Position numbers and translations under genes: made by a program
Notes under the pieces: generated by a model
Database searches by the model: none
What the model saw: the letters and a program-made list of their open reading frames with translations, nothing else
What the model was told of the DNA's origin: nothing
Shown here: positions 36,258 to 45,793 of the stretch, piece by piece
Position numbering within the stretch: the first letter of the stretch is position 1
Layout of the letters: every line of letters begins with the position of its first letter
Assembly: GCF_000428845.1 (NCBI RefSeq)
Contig: NZ_AUAS01000016.1
Coordinates: forward strand, 60,691 to 124,690
Direction: 5' to 3'
Origin: Dyadobacter alkalitolerans DSM 23607
Lineage (GTDB): Bacteria > Bacteroidota > Bacteroidia > Cytophagales > Spirosomataceae
Length of the DNA stretch: 64,000 nt

Positions 36258-37073
36258 ATGAAGTCAATTGCACAGACATTATTTAAATCGATTTTCAGAT
36301 TTTCTATTTACTCCTTAATCACTGCATTTCTGCTGATCCAGTTTGCGTGCAGTTCTTACAAAAAAGTACCCTATTTTACTGATTTAAGAAGAGATTCACT
36401 TGTCACGGAAGTTGTCAAAAATTATTCTCCGTTAACAATCCAGTCAGCCGATATATTAGGGATAAATGTGACCAGCAGAAACCCTGAATCTTCCTCCATA
36501 TTTAATTACAATTTAAACCGGGTCAATGGCAGTAGTTATGATCAATCATCGAGTAATCCTATTACAGGGTACATGGTAGATCCTAATGGAAATATCCATT
36601 TGCCTTTAATTGGAAACATGAAAGTGGCGGGGTTAACAACAACGTCTTTAAGCGATTCATTAGCCAAAATATTACTTACTTATTATAAAGATCCGGTAGT
36701 AAATATCCGCATCATTAATTTCAAAGTTGCTGTTTATGGAGATGTGCAACATCCCAATATTTATACCCTGCAAAACGAGCGGACAACCATTACTCAGATT
36801 TTAAGTATGGCAGGTGATTTAAATATTACAGCGATGCGTAATAACATTATTTTGGTCAGGGAAGAGAATGGAAAAAGAAATTTTATTCCAATTGACCTTA
36901 CATCAAAAAAGCTATTTGAATCTCCCTATTTCTATCTCAAAAATAATGATGAAATCTATGTGCAGCCTGATCGCACCAAGTATGCCACAGTAGATCGGGG
37001 TTATCGCGTTACTACGCTCCTGCTATCAGGACTTTCCATCATCGCCATTGTTCTTTCGAACTTATATAGATAA
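36258..37073 (+). CDS. Polysaccharide export lipoprotein (Wza/GumB family)
   Basis: 271 residues with a lipoprotein signal ending at Cys31 (IQFAC). The Poly_export domain covers about 55-150 (IQSADILGINVTSRNPE, GYMVDPNGNIHLPLIGNMKVAGLT), followed by an SLBB domain (VAVYGDVQHPNIYTLQ, TTITQILSMAGDL). A C-terminal membrane segment (TLLLSGLSIIAIVLSNLY) is typical of Bacteroidota versions. It forms the outer-membrane export channel with Wzc. It is the only Wza in the window, so it may serve both polymerase systems. Confidence 0.94.
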   Translation: MKSIAQTLFKSIFRFSIYSLITAFLLIQFACSSYKKVPYFTDLRRDSLVTEVVKNYSPLTIQSADILGINVTSRNPESSSIFNYNLNRVNGSSYDQSSSNPITGYMVDPNGNIHLPLIGNMKVAGLTTTSLSDSLAKILLTYYKDPVVNIRIINFKVAVYGDVQHPNIYTLQNERTTITQILSMAGDLNITAMRNNIILVREENGKRNFIPIDLTSKKLFESPYFYLKNNDEIYVQPDRTKYATVDRGYRVTTLLLSGLSIIAIVLSNLYR

Positions 37074-37078
37074 ATCTA

Positions 37079-39436
37079 ATGAGTACCCAACAAGCCACGC
37101 TTGCCACATTCACATTGCCTGAGGCAAGAAAACAATCTTTCAATATAGGTAGTACAATCAACAAGTATTTGTATCACTGGCCATTGTTTGTAATCAGCTT
37201 ATCCATTTCGATTGCCGCTATCATTTTTTATCTGAAAATTGCCCGGCCGATTTACGAGATCAATGCAACCATTGTCATACAGGATGAGAAGAAAAACCAA
37301 AACCAGGCTTCGCCGCTTCACGAAATTGATGCATTAAGCTCTTCGAGGATCATCGAAAATGAAATTGAGGTTTTCAAATCCAAGCAGCTTATCAAGCAAG
37401 TTGTTCAGGAACTGTCACTAGGCACTGGCTACCAGGAAATGGATGGTATATTTTCGCAAGATTTATACAATTCCGGACCGGTAAAATTAACAGTCCTCAA
37501 AGCAGGCAGTCAGGATGGAACCGTTACAGTGACCATCAAGGACCGGGACACGTTTTTCATCAGAATGCCTGATAAAACAGACCAGGCGTTTAGTTTTAAA
37601 GATAGTTTCAGCAACAAGTTTGGTACATGGAAACTTGAACCTACCGAAAACCTGGATGCATTCATTGGTAAACAAATCAGGATTTCTATTTCTGATGTTG
37701 AGAAGACAGCTTTAAGTTATCAAAGCAAACTGTCTGTTGCACTTTCTAATAAGCTGTCCACAACCATCATTTTATCCATTGATGATGAGGTCCCTCAGCG
37801 GGGAAAGGACGTTCTGAACCGGATCATCTTCAACTACAATTTGGCGGGCACGATGCAGCGTAACCGCGAAGCCAGAAATACGCTCGACTTTATTGACCAG
37901 CGTTTGTCATCCCTTAGCAAAGAACTTAATGATGCCGAAAAAGGAATAGAGGTTTTCAAAAGTGCGCGCGGCCTTACTGATATCAGCTCGAATTCCAAGA
38001 TAAGTCTGGAAAATATGCAGAGCAATGATGCGCACCTGAATGAGGTTAATGTTCAATTGAGTGTAGTTCAAGGAATTGAGCGATATATCAACTCGAATCA
38101 AAGTCAGGACAAAACACCCACGACGCTCGGAATAGACGATCCGGCTTTACGAAGCATGATTGAAAGACTTGCCCAGCTAAATTTACAGCGCGAGCGTTTG
38201 CTGGCAACGACTCCTGAAACAAACCCGGACTTTGAACCCATTAACCGGCAGATCGTGACAACAAAAGCCGCAATCCGCGAGAATGTGGGAAGCATCCGGG
38301 CATCACTGCAAAATACCCAGCGCAAATTAATGTCCTTCAATCAGAACTTCGAGTCTTCCATTAAAAGCATTCCAACGCAGGAGCGCCAGTATATCAGCAT
38401 CAAAAGGCAGCAGGCCATCAAGGAAACATTATATACCTATCTGCTGCAAAAGCGTGAAGAAATCTCGGTGAGCTATGCATCAAAACTGGCTGAGGATCGC
38501 ATCGTCGACCATGCTTATTCTGGCCCGGCAAAACAAACACAGCGGTCCATGGCTTTTGCCGGCGCGCTTCTGATCGGACTGGGACTTCCCATCGGCCTGA
38601 TTTACGTGCGCGGACTTTTCAGCTCCAAAATCCAAAGCATACAGGAAATCAAAGATGAGCTAGACTTGCCGGTTATTGCCGAAATTCCCTTGGAAAGATC
38701 CAGCAACACCATTCAGATCAAGAGCAGCAAAGCCACCGCCATCGGCGAACAGTTCCGGTCGTTACGATTGAAGCTTTCCTACTTGTCCAGCAATGCCTCT
38801 ACAGGACGGGTAACCCTGATTACATCGAGTGTGCCCGGTGAAGGAAAGAGTTTTGTGAGCAGTAACCTGGCGGTGAGTCTTGCATTGTCGGGCAGAAAAA
38901 CGATCATTTTAGAGCTCGACCTTCGTAAGCCCAAGCTGAATGCCATTTTCGGCACCAAGAACCAGCATCCTGGCATTGCCGACTTTTTGAACGAAACTGC
39001 TTTGCTTGATGAAATTATCCAGGTGTCCGTCTCCGAATCCGGGCTGGATATGATCGGATGTGGCGAACATATATCGAATCCAAGCGAATTATTGGAAACG
39101 CCCCAGCTTGCTTACCTGATTGAATATTTACGCAACCATTACGATGATATCGTCATCGACAGCCCTCCCGTTCACCTGGTGTCTGATGCGATGATTATCT
39201 CGCGCCATGCGGATACTACCTTCTACACTATCAGGCAGGGCGTGACGCAAAAAGCAGAGCTGAGCTTTCTGAAAGAAATTCAGGAGCAGAAAAATCTAAC
39301 CAATATCAACATCATTTTTAACGGCATCCAAAGGCTAAAATACGGCTACGGATATAACTACAATGCCAATTATTATTATGACACAAAGCATAAAGGCATA
39401 GCATCGCCTTTCAGTGACTTTTGGGGAAGATTTTAG
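37079..39436 (+). CDS. Wzc/GumC-like polysaccharide co-polymerase with BY-kinase domain (plus-strand copy)
   Basis: 785 residues with the same plan as the minus-strand copy: helix 1 around LYHWPLFVISLSISIAAIIFY, periplasmic Wzz and coiled-coil region, helix 2 around AFAGALLIGLGLPIGLIYV, then the kinase with Walker A VPGEGKS, A' ILELDLRKP and Walker B DDIVIDSPPV. The tail is very tyrosine-rich (YGYGYNYNANYYYDTK), the autophosphorylation cluster. The first 50 residues and many internal blocks (SPLHEIDALSSSRIIENE, ATTPETNPDFEPINRQIV) are shared with the paralogue. It follows wza by 5 bp, the standard export pair. Confidence 0.94.
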   Translation: MSTQQATLATFTLPEARKQSFNIGSTINKYLYHWPLFVISLSISIAAIIFYLKIARPIYEINATIVIQDEKKNQNQASPLHEIDALSSSRIIENEIEVFKSKQLIKQVVQELSLGTGYQEMDGIFSQDLYNSGPVKLTVLKAGSQDGTVTVTIKDRDTFFIRMPDKTDQAFSFKDSFSNKFGTWKLEPTENLDAFIGKQIRISISDVEKTALSYQSKLSVALSNKLSTTIILSIDDEVPQRGKDVLNRIIFNYNLAGTMQRNREARNTLDFIDQRLSSLSKELNDAEKGIEVFKSARGLTDISSNSKISLENMQSNDAHLNEVNVQLSVVQGIERYINSNQSQDKTPTTLGIDDPALRSMIERLAQLNLQRERLLATTPETNPDFEPINRQIVTTKAAIRENVGSIRASLQNTQRKLMSFNQNFESSIKSIPTQERQYISIKRQQAIKETLYTYLLQKREEISVSYASKLAEDRIVDHAYSGPAKQTQRSMAFAGALLIGLGLPIGLIYVRGLFSSKIQSIQEIKDELDLPVIAEIPLERSSNTIQIKSSKATAIGEQFRSLRLKLSYLSSNASTGRVTLITSSVPGEGKSFVSSNLAVSLALSGRKTIILELDLRKPKLNAIFGTKNQHPGIADFLNETALLDEIIQVSVSESGLDMIGCGEHISNPSELLETPQLAYLIEYLRNHYDDIVIDSPPVHLVSDAMIISRHADTTFYTIRQGVTQKAELSFLKEIQEQKNLTNINIIFNGIQRLKYGYGYNYNANYYYDTKHKGIASPFSDFWGRF

Positions 39437-39492
39437 ATCCGGCTATCCGTCCTTCCTGCATTCAAATCCCGACTTTATTACCTACAACGTTA

Positions 39493-40845
39493 ATGGTTCA
39501 ATCAGTTACTACGCAGAAATCAAAGCAGCAGCTTACAAAGAATGTACTGTCCCTGACAGTGGTACAGATTGCTACCTATGTGATGCCATTAATCTCAGTC
39601 CCCATCATTTCACGCATCATCGGACCTGAAAAATACGGCATAATCAACTTTGCTGCTGCTTTGATTACGTATTTCACGCTTATAATAAGTTATAGTTTCG
39701 ACTTTTCAGCGACCCGGAAGCTGGCCAAAAGCCCGGATGATGCCGCACTGCGCAACCGGATTTTCAGTGAAGTTTTTTTTACGCAGTGCCTGTTATTTGC
39801 CTTATCGACGGCTGCCTTTGCTGTTCTGCTTTTTACCGTAGAAGACTTTAAAGCAAATCAAACCGTCCTGATATTCTCCTACACCTTGTGCATCAGCCTC
39901 TTGTTTACCCAGAACTGGCTATATCAGGCCATGCAGGATCTTTCCAAGGTTGCCCTATTTAACCTGATCAGCAGGCTAATGTTTACAGGCTCTATCATTT
40001 TGGTAATACGCCAAAATGAAGATTACATCTGGCAGCCACTTTTGATTGGACTTTCACAGACCATTGTCGCATTGCTGTCGTTTTTCTGGGCGGTTCGCAG
40101 ATACAAGCTTAAATTCCTGCACACCCCGCTACGCAGATGCGCACAGGTGCTTTGGGAAGAAAAGACCATATTCCTGTCACTAATTTTCGTCAACCTGTAT
40201 TCCAGCACCAATACCGTCATACTGGGTTTTTTCCAAAGCCAGGAGCAGGTCGGATATTATACGGCCGGGCAGCGACTGATCATCATTGCACAGTCGGTAC
40301 TAGCAATGCCGCTGGCGCAAGCGTTCTATCCATTTATCGGCAAAGCATTTGGAGAAGGCCGTCAACAGGGACTGCAAGTCGTACAGAGGCTGGTGCCTAT
40401 GATCGTACTTTTCTTAGGGACTGCATCAATTGCCATGTTTGTTCTTGGTCCCTTTGTCATTACCCTGTTCTATGGGCCGCAATTTGAGGCTGCTGTACCC
40501 GTCTTTCGTATACTGGCTATTGTTCCCTTGCTTTTCTCTCTGAACAATGTATTTGGGATCCAGATCATGCTCAATCTGGGAATGGATACGCAGTTTTTTA
40601 AAATATCCGTGGCCGCAGCGTTTGTAAGCATTTTATTGAATTTAATGCTCATCCGGCAATGGGGATACATTGGAACAACACTGAACTGGCTGGCAACGGA
40701 ATTATTTATCCTAGTCTGTATGTGCACGGTTTTGATCAAAAAAGGGATAAATCCATTTAACAAAGCGTATTTCAGGCTCTCGGTGATAGGGGAATATATT
40801 CAGCCTATGATCAAAAGATTTCAACCTGCCAAAGTCAATCCATAA
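39493..40845 (+). CDS. Oligosaccharide flippase (Wzx-like)
   Basis: 450 residues from MVQSVTTQKSKQQLTKNVLS; a longer frame reaches back into wzc, but its first 24 residues do not look like a flippase start. About 12-14 membrane helices. VLSLTVVQIATYVMPLISVPIISRIIGPEKYGIINF is the conserved opening of the polysaccharide-synthesis flippase family (residues shown span one motif). It moves lipid-linked repeat units to the periplasmic side. It lies 56 bp after wzc and before the polymerase. It is not closely similar to the minus-strand flippase. Confidence 0.9.
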   Translation: MVQSVTTQKSKQQLTKNVLSLTVVQIATYVMPLISVPIISRIIGPEKYGIINFAAALITYFTLIISYSFDFSATRKLAKSPDDAALRNRIFSEVFFTQCLLFALSTAAFAVLLFTVEDFKANQTVLIFSYTLCISLLFTQNWLYQAMQDLSKVALFNLISRLMFTGSIILVIRQNEDYIWQPLLIGLSQTIVALLSFFWAVRRYKLKFLHTPLRRCAQVLWEEKTIFLSLIFVNLYSSTNTVILGFFQSQEQVGYYTAGQRLIIIAQSVLAMPLAQAFYPFIGKAFGEGRQQGLQVVQRLVPMIVLFLGTASIAMFVLGPFVITLFYGPQFEAAVPVFRILAIVPLLFSLNNVFGIQIMLNLGMDTQFFKISVAAAFVSILLNLMLIRQWGYIGTTLNWLATELFILVCMCTVLIKKGINPFNKAYFRLSVIGEYIQPMIKRFQPAKVNP

Positions 40846-40854
40846 AAGCGAAAT

Positions 40855-42087
40855 ATGCAGTCTTTAACCTATCCGAGTACGCGCGACATTATCGTTGATA
40901 AAAAGACCATATTCCTGTTCTTTTTAGTGATATGCTCTCTGAAGTATTTCGGAGCTGTGGCCGCTCAGGCGGGAATCCTTAAAAACATTTGCTATGCATA
41001 TATGGTGGTGGCGATTTTAATCTCCTTACCAAATTTTTTCAGATACAGAGGTGGTTTTGTTTTACCGATCCAGCTGATATGCATTGCAATAGTCATATCG
41101 ATTTTTATGGCAAAATATACATGGGGTCAGGGTCTGGAACACAGCGTTTCTACGATTCCCTATATGATATGGTTTGTTTTCTTTTATCTGCTGGGTTCAA
41201 ATGTATCGATCAGAACCATTGAAAATATAGTCCTTATCTATGGATTGATATACATGCTCCTGTTCCTTTTCCAACTCACGCATACGGGCACCATTTATTT
41301 TGGAACTGTTGAAGAATTCAAAGAAGATCGTGGCATCATCCGGGTCAATTTTCCGGGTGGAGGCGTATTCTTCCTGGCTTGTTTTATTGCCATCAATAAA
41401 GTTACAAGTGATTTAAAGAATAAGATGATTTGGCTTGGATATGCATCATTTGGACTCATTGTGAATGTATTGCAGGTAACAAGGCAGACCATTGCTGTCA
41501 TGCTTTTTATATATATGCTGCATTTTCTGCGCAATGTAAAGCTGCCCTTGAAAATTGCCACAATCACTACATTCGGCCTGGGCTGCTATCTTTTCCTGGT
41601 GTCCGACAACCCCATCAGCAGAGGTTTGGCAGAGCAGCAAAAGGCAGATGCTTCTGCCGGAGAAGAATACATCCGTATTTTATCGGCCAGGTATTTCCTG
41701 ACCGAGTTTACACCCAACACGGTCAGCTACATATTTGGAAACGGGTTTTTTAATGAAACATCCAATTATGGAAAGACATTGAACGCCCTCAGCGTCAACT
41801 ACGGGTATTTCCTTTCTGACGTAGGACTGGTAGAAGTATATATCGTGTTCGGGATACTGGCCATCATTGGCTTTGCAATGATATTCGTTAAGAGCTTCAC
41901 AATCCCTGTTGATGCCGACCATTACTATTTAAAATATTATATCTGGATGATCATGGTCACTTCCCTATCCTCTGATTTTCTGGTTTCCTACTATTATGTT
42001 ATAACCACGGCGCTTGTCCTATACTGTTACCACAGGCTGTATGAAGAACAGAAAGTTATCAGCATGTTCCAATTGAAACGCAACTAA
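40855..42087 (+). CDS. O-antigen/exopolysaccharide polymerase-like membrane protein (Wzy type)
   Basis: 410 residues with about 11 membrane segments. VTRQTIAVMLFIYMLHFLR and the loop FGNGFFNETSNYGKTL, followed by LSDVGLVEVYIVFGIL, parallel the minus-strand polymerase (VIRQVILITVVV, IGNGFAHSEG, GSDVGYAEIYIRLGIV), so the two share ancestry. Such proteins join repeat units in the periplasm. The gene is 9 bp from the flippase and 3 bp from the next glycosyltransferase, clearly in one operon. Confidence 0.82.
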   Translation: MQSLTYPSTRDIIVDKKTIFLFFLVICSLKYFGAVAAQAGILKNICYAYMVVAILISLPNFFRYRGGFVLPIQLICIAIVISIFMAKYTWGQGLEHSVSTIPYMIWFVFFYLLGSNVSIRTIENIVLIYGLIYMLLFLFQLTHTGTIYFGTVEEFKEDRGIIRVNFPGGGVFFLACFIAINKVTSDLKNKMIWLGYASFGLIVNVLQVTRQTIAVMLFIYMLHFLRNVKLPLKIATITTFGLGCYLFLVSDNPISRGLAEQQKADASAGEEYIRILSARYFLTEFTPNTVSYIFGNGFFNETSNYGKTLNALSVNYGYFLSDVGLVEVYIVFGILAIIGFAMIFVKSFTIPVDADHYYLKYYIWMIMVTSLSSDFLVSYYYVITTALVLYCYHRLYEEQKVISMFQLKRN

Positions 42088-42090
42088 ATA

Positions 42091-43038
42091 ATGAAATTCA
42101 GCATTGGTATCCCCGCATATAAAACGGTGTTCTTCCAGGAGTGCATTGACAGCGTACTCAGCCAAGACTTCACTGACTTTGAGCTCATCATCGTTGATGA
42201 CAATTCGCCCAACGACATTGAATCCTTTGTCAGAAAGTACGATTCTGATAAAATCCGATATTTCAGAAATGAAAAAAACTTCGGGGCTTTACACGTTGTA
42301 GATAACTGGAACAAGTGTTTGTCGCTGGCGCAGGGAGAATTCTTCGTACTGCTGGGTGATGATGACAGAATGCGCCCCAACTATCTTTCAGAATTCGCGC
42401 GCCTTATAAGCAAGTATCCCGATTGTGGCGTATATCATTGTCGTTCTGTGATTATCAATGAGAATTCAGAGCCTGTTAGCCTCACGGAGACACGTCCTGA
42501 ATTTGAAAGCGTATACGATGCCATTCTTCAACGTATAATGGGAAACCGTCATTTTTTCATTTCGGATTATGTTTACCGCACCAGCACTTTGAAAAGCAAT
42601 GGTGGATTTTATAAGCTTCCACTCGCCTGGGCCTCTGACGACATCTCCTCTTACATTGGTTCCATGCAAAATGGCATTGCTCATACCAATGAGCCTGTTT
42701 TTGAATATCGTTTAAATACACATTCCATCTCCTCAAACGGAAGCCTGTACAACAAACTGGCAGCGATCAAAGGCGAGGAAGAGTGGCTCAATACATTTTT
42801 GCAAAAAGAACCACAACATGCCGTGGATGTGATTTTACGAGAGAATATCAAGAACCAGATGAAGGTCTTTATCCAAAAAAAGAAAATACAGACCATTTGC
42901 GATTCAAACGCAAACAATCTGATTTCGCTTGTTAAATGGCGTTTAAAGGATACTGCAAAGCACCTGTCCTTTCAGGAATTCTGCTACGCTTTGATTTTAA
43001 GTCTTAAAGAAAAAAGAAAATACCAGTATGCTTCCTAA
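42091..43038 (+). CDS. Family 2 glycosyltransferase
   Basis: 315 residues with a GT-A domain: FSIGIPAYKTVFFQECIDSVL, FELIIVDDNSPNDI (first acidic pair), and VLLGDDDRMRPNYL (DDD as the nucleotide-sugar and metal site). The C-terminal part is variable and probably sets acceptor specificity. It is one of four glycosyltransferases that follow the polymerase and would extend the lipid-linked repeat unit in the cytoplasm. The stop overlaps the next gene by 11 bp. Confidence 0.9.
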   Translation: MKFSIGIPAYKTVFFQECIDSVLSQDFTDFELIIVDDNSPNDIESFVRKYDSDKIRYFRNEKNFGALHVVDNWNKCLSLAQGEFFVLLGDDDRMRPNYLSEFARLISKYPDCGVYHCRSVIINENSEPVSLTETRPEFESVYDAILQRIMGNRHFFISDYVYRTSTLKSNGGFYKLPLAWASDDISSYIGSMQNGIAHTNEPVFEYRLNTHSISSNGSLYNKLAAIKGEEEWLNTFLQKEPQHAVDVILRENIKNQMKVFIQKKKIQTICDSNANNLISLVKWRLKDTAKHLSFQEFCYALILSLKEKRKYQYAS

Positions 43039-44185
43039 ACTCAAAGCTCAAAACGCAAAACGCAAGATCACCTGGGTTACGCCCGATTATTTTGTCGACT
43101 GCGATTTTAACATCGACATCTTCAAGCACATTCTGAACACATTTGATGTGCACTGGATCGTATTGCTTCCTGCAAAAAATGCCCGGTTTTCCGAAGTTGA
43201 TTTCCAGGAGCTGATGAAACTGGATGGACTGCGCATTGAATTCCTGTATTCGTCTTACAGACAACGTGATCCGCGGAGACTGGGTTACTATCTGAATTTG
43301 CTCAGAAAGATCAATCGGGACGGCTCGGATATCAATTATTTCAACTGCGTGCCTGATCCTTATTCTATGCCGCTATTTTGGCTTTTAAATAAAAACAGGA
43401 CCATCTTCTGTGCCCATGATGGCGAGGTGACAGGCGCATTTAATTTTGCAGCAATCACTAAAATTGCTTTCAAGTATTCCTATTCCTTTGCCCGGTTTGT
43501 CAATATGTTTTCAAAGTCACAAGCCGGCAAGTTCAAAATAAATTATCCTCAGTCAGAGATATTTACCACCTATCTCGCGCTAAAATCCTTTGGAGCCTAC
43601 AAGCCCATTGATACAGACCAGGATAAAATTACATTCCTGTCTTTCGGAGTAATTAATTACAGTAAAAATATTGAGTTGCTCATCGAGGCGGCATGCAACA
43701 TTTACGAGCAGGGATATGATAATTTCAAAATCTCCATTAACGGCTCTTGTGCAAACTGGGAATACTATCAATCTTTCATACGCTATCCTGAACTGTTTGA
43801 ATGCCAGATTCGCATGATTGATAATGGTGAGATCCCAGCCCTTTTCAGCAATGCATCTTATTTTGTTCAGCCCTACCGGCAGGTCTCTCAGAGTGGTGCA
43901 ATGAAGGTTGCATTTTATTATAACCTGCCCGTGCTGGCCTCAGACTTCCCCGGTTTCAGAGATGAGGTGGTTGAAGGTGTAAATGGATATCTTTTCGATC
44001 CCTCAGATGTTAAAAATCTGGAAAAATTAATGATTGACAGGTTAGAGAACCACAACCGGGACTATGGACAGCTCAGAAGTAAGATGCAAGAACATATCAC
44101 CCGCCGCTACGCCAACAAGGAATTGGCTCAGAATTATATCAGCATGTTTAACCAGGTAATCAATTCGTCACATGCAGCTGCCTGA
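43028..44185 (+). CDS. GT4-like glycosyltransferase (GT-B fold)
   Basis: 385 residues. The C-terminal donor-binding half has ITFLSFGVINYSKNIELLIEAA, PALFSNASYFVQPYRQVSQSGAMKVAFYYNLPVLASDFPGFRDEVVEGVNGYLF and a closing helix, which is the GT4 pattern; the EVVEG glutamate sits at the usual donor-contact position. The N-terminal half is less conserved and contains the phrase CAHDGEVTGAF. It overlaps the preceding gene by 11 bp and the next by 14 bp, indicating coupled translation. Confidence 0.87.
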   Translation: MLPKLKAQNAKRKITWVTPDYFVDCDFNIDIFKHILNTFDVHWIVLLPAKNARFSEVDFQELMKLDGLRIEFLYSSYRQRDPRRLGYYLNLLRKINRDGSDINYFNCVPDPYSMPLFWLLNKNRTIFCAHDGEVTGAFNFAAITKIAFKYSYSFARFVNMFSKSQAGKFKINYPQSEIFTTYLALKSFGAYKPIDTDQDKITFLSFGVINYSKNIELLIEAACNIYEQGYDNFKISINGSCANWEYYQSFIRYPELFECQIRMIDNGEIPALFSNASYFVQPYRQVSQSGAMKVAFYYNLPVLASDFPGFRDEVVEGVNGYLFDPSDVKNLEKLMIDRLENHNRDYGQLRSKMQEHITRRYANKELAQNYISMFNQVINSSHAAA

Positions 44186-45233
44186 AATTTCAGTAATTAT
44201 GCCCGTCTATAACGGCGCCAGCTTCCTCAAAGATGCCATTGAAAGCATCCTGAATCAGACATTCAGCAATTTTGAATTCATCATTATTAATGATGGCAGC
44301 ACCGATAATACGGAGCAGATCATCCAATCCTATCAGGATGAGCGGATTGTATATGTAAAAAACCCTTTTAATCTAAGGTTGATTAAAACCTTGAACCTGG
44401 GTGTAAAAATGGCACGGGGTAACTTTATTGCCCGAATGGACGCCGATGACATTTCGCTGCCCCAGAGGCTTTCAAGGCAAAAAGCTGCTTTCGATGCCGA
44501 TCCGCAAATCGACATCGTCAATATCAACGCTTTTTATATGCAGGAAAGTGGCATCTATTTCCGGCAGCAAAAGTCGACGATTACATTGGGGCCCGAGGCA
44601 ATCAAGCATCTGAGTATTCTTCAGAATTTCATTTCACATCCCGGAGTCATGCTTAAAAGCAAGCTATTGAAGCACTACCAATACTGTGATGAAGAATCCA
44701 GAGAACACATTGAGGACTTTGATCTTTGGAACAGGATGTTACAAGACGGCTGTGTTTGCCATACCATTGATGAATGTTTGCTGTATTATCGCGATACCAA
44801 TTCCAGCATCAATCATACGCAAAAGGACAGACAGTTGAGCAGAATGTTTGCATTGAGCTCGGGATTGCTTCAATCCAGATTTGACTTCCAGATCGAGCCC
44901 GACAATCTCAAATGGCTGCTCGGTCAGGCTCGCGCAGTCGACTACGGAATGCTTAAAAGGATCAACACGCAGATACAGGATTACTTCTCAACAGTCAATA
45001 ATAGTGAGCCCTTATCAAAGGCTGCCTATACCGAAATGAGTGTCTGGAGAAAGCAAAAAATCGTCGTGCTGAGCTTGCGGTCACTAGGGTATTGCAACAT
45101 GGTTCAAAAAGCGCAGGTGTTAGCTTATCTAATTTGCCACATCAATTGGTTTGCACATAAACAGCTGCTAGCCTTTGTAGGGAGGATCGCTTATCCAAAA
45201 TATCAAAAACGGATAGCCAGCCAACACATTTAG
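44172..45233 (+). CDS. Family 2 glycosyltransferase
   Basis: 353 residues. A canonical GT2 N-terminus, ISVIMPVYNGASFLKDAIES, FEFIIINDGSTDNTEQII and FIARMDADDISLPQRL (DADD acidic motif), spans about residues 5-110. The C-terminal 150 residues, rich in basic and aromatic positions, probably contact the acceptor or membrane. It belongs to the repeat-unit assembly operon. Confidence 0.93.
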   Translation: MQLPEISVIMPVYNGASFLKDAIESILNQTFSNFEFIIINDGSTDNTEQIIQSYQDERIVYVKNPFNLRLIKTLNLGVKMARGNFIARMDADDISLPQRLSRQKAAFDADPQIDIVNINAFYMQESGIYFRQQKSTITLGPEAIKHLSILQNFISHPGVMLKSKLLKHYQYCDEESREHIEDFDLWNRMLQDGCVCHTIDECLLYYRDTNSSINHTQKDRQLSRMFALSSGLLQSRFDFQIEPDNLKWLLGQARAVDYGMLKRINTQIQDYFSTVNNSEPLSKAAYTEMSVWRKQKIVVLSLRSLGYCNMVQKAQVLAYLICHINWFAHKQLLAFVGRIAYPKYQKRIASQHI

Positions 45234-45265
45234 ACCTCAAACTTGCTCAACAGTTCAACATTACC

Positions 45266-45793
45266 ATGGCCAATATCTATAATTTTATCACGCAGGATTT
45301 TTCGGAAAATGCTGTAAACACCAAGGGCAGGATTTTCGGCTTATTTTTCAGATTGGCCAACTTCCAGACCCGTAACATACTACTTCGGATTGTGTTGGTG
45401 CCAATCCGGACATTTTATAAAATATGCTTCGAATGGATTATCGGCATTGAAATCCCTTCCGTTGTCACCATCGGAGCAGGATTGAGGGTCTACCACTTTC
45501 CGGGAATTGTTATCCATCGTGATGTTAAAATCGGCAAAAACTGCACGCTGCGCCAGGCAACAACAATCGGAAATAAAACCGATAACGGCGGATGTCCTGT
45601 CATCGGAAACAATGTCAATATCGGCGCCAATGTCTGCATATTGGGCGATATAGTAATTGGTGATCATGTAACGATCGGCGCTGGATCTGTGGTCGTTAAA
45701 AGTATTCCTGCCCATTCAGTAGTGGCGGGAAACCCGGCAAGGGTTATAAAAAATACGAATATCAATCAAAAAATATACGAGGAAGTACTATGA
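45266..45793 (+). CDS. Serine acetyltransferase-like hexapeptide enzyme
   Basis: 175 residues. An N-terminal helical part is followed by a left-handed beta-helix with VTIGAGLRVYHFPGIVIHRDVKIGKNCTLRQ, NNVNIGANVCILGDIVIG and VTIGAGSVVVKSIPAHSVVAG. It is close to CysE but shorter, like the WcaB/EpsC-type proteins of polysaccharide clusters, so it is more likely a sugar O-acetyltransferase than a cysteine-pathway enzyme. The stop overlaps the next start (ATGA). Confidence 0.88.
   Translation: MANIYNFITQDFSENAVNTKGRIFGLFFRLANFQTRNILLRIVLVPIRTFYKICFEWIIGIEIPSVVTIGAGLRVYHFPGIVIHRDVKIGKNCTLRQATTIGNKTDNGGCPVIGNNVNIGANVCILGDIVIGDHVTIGAGSVVVKSIPAHSVVAGNPARVIKNTNINQKIYEEVL

Noticed and set aside
39421..39492. 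Start of the plus-strand flippase inside the wzc 3' end
   Set aside because: The added residues do not match flippase N-termini; the ATG at 39493 does.
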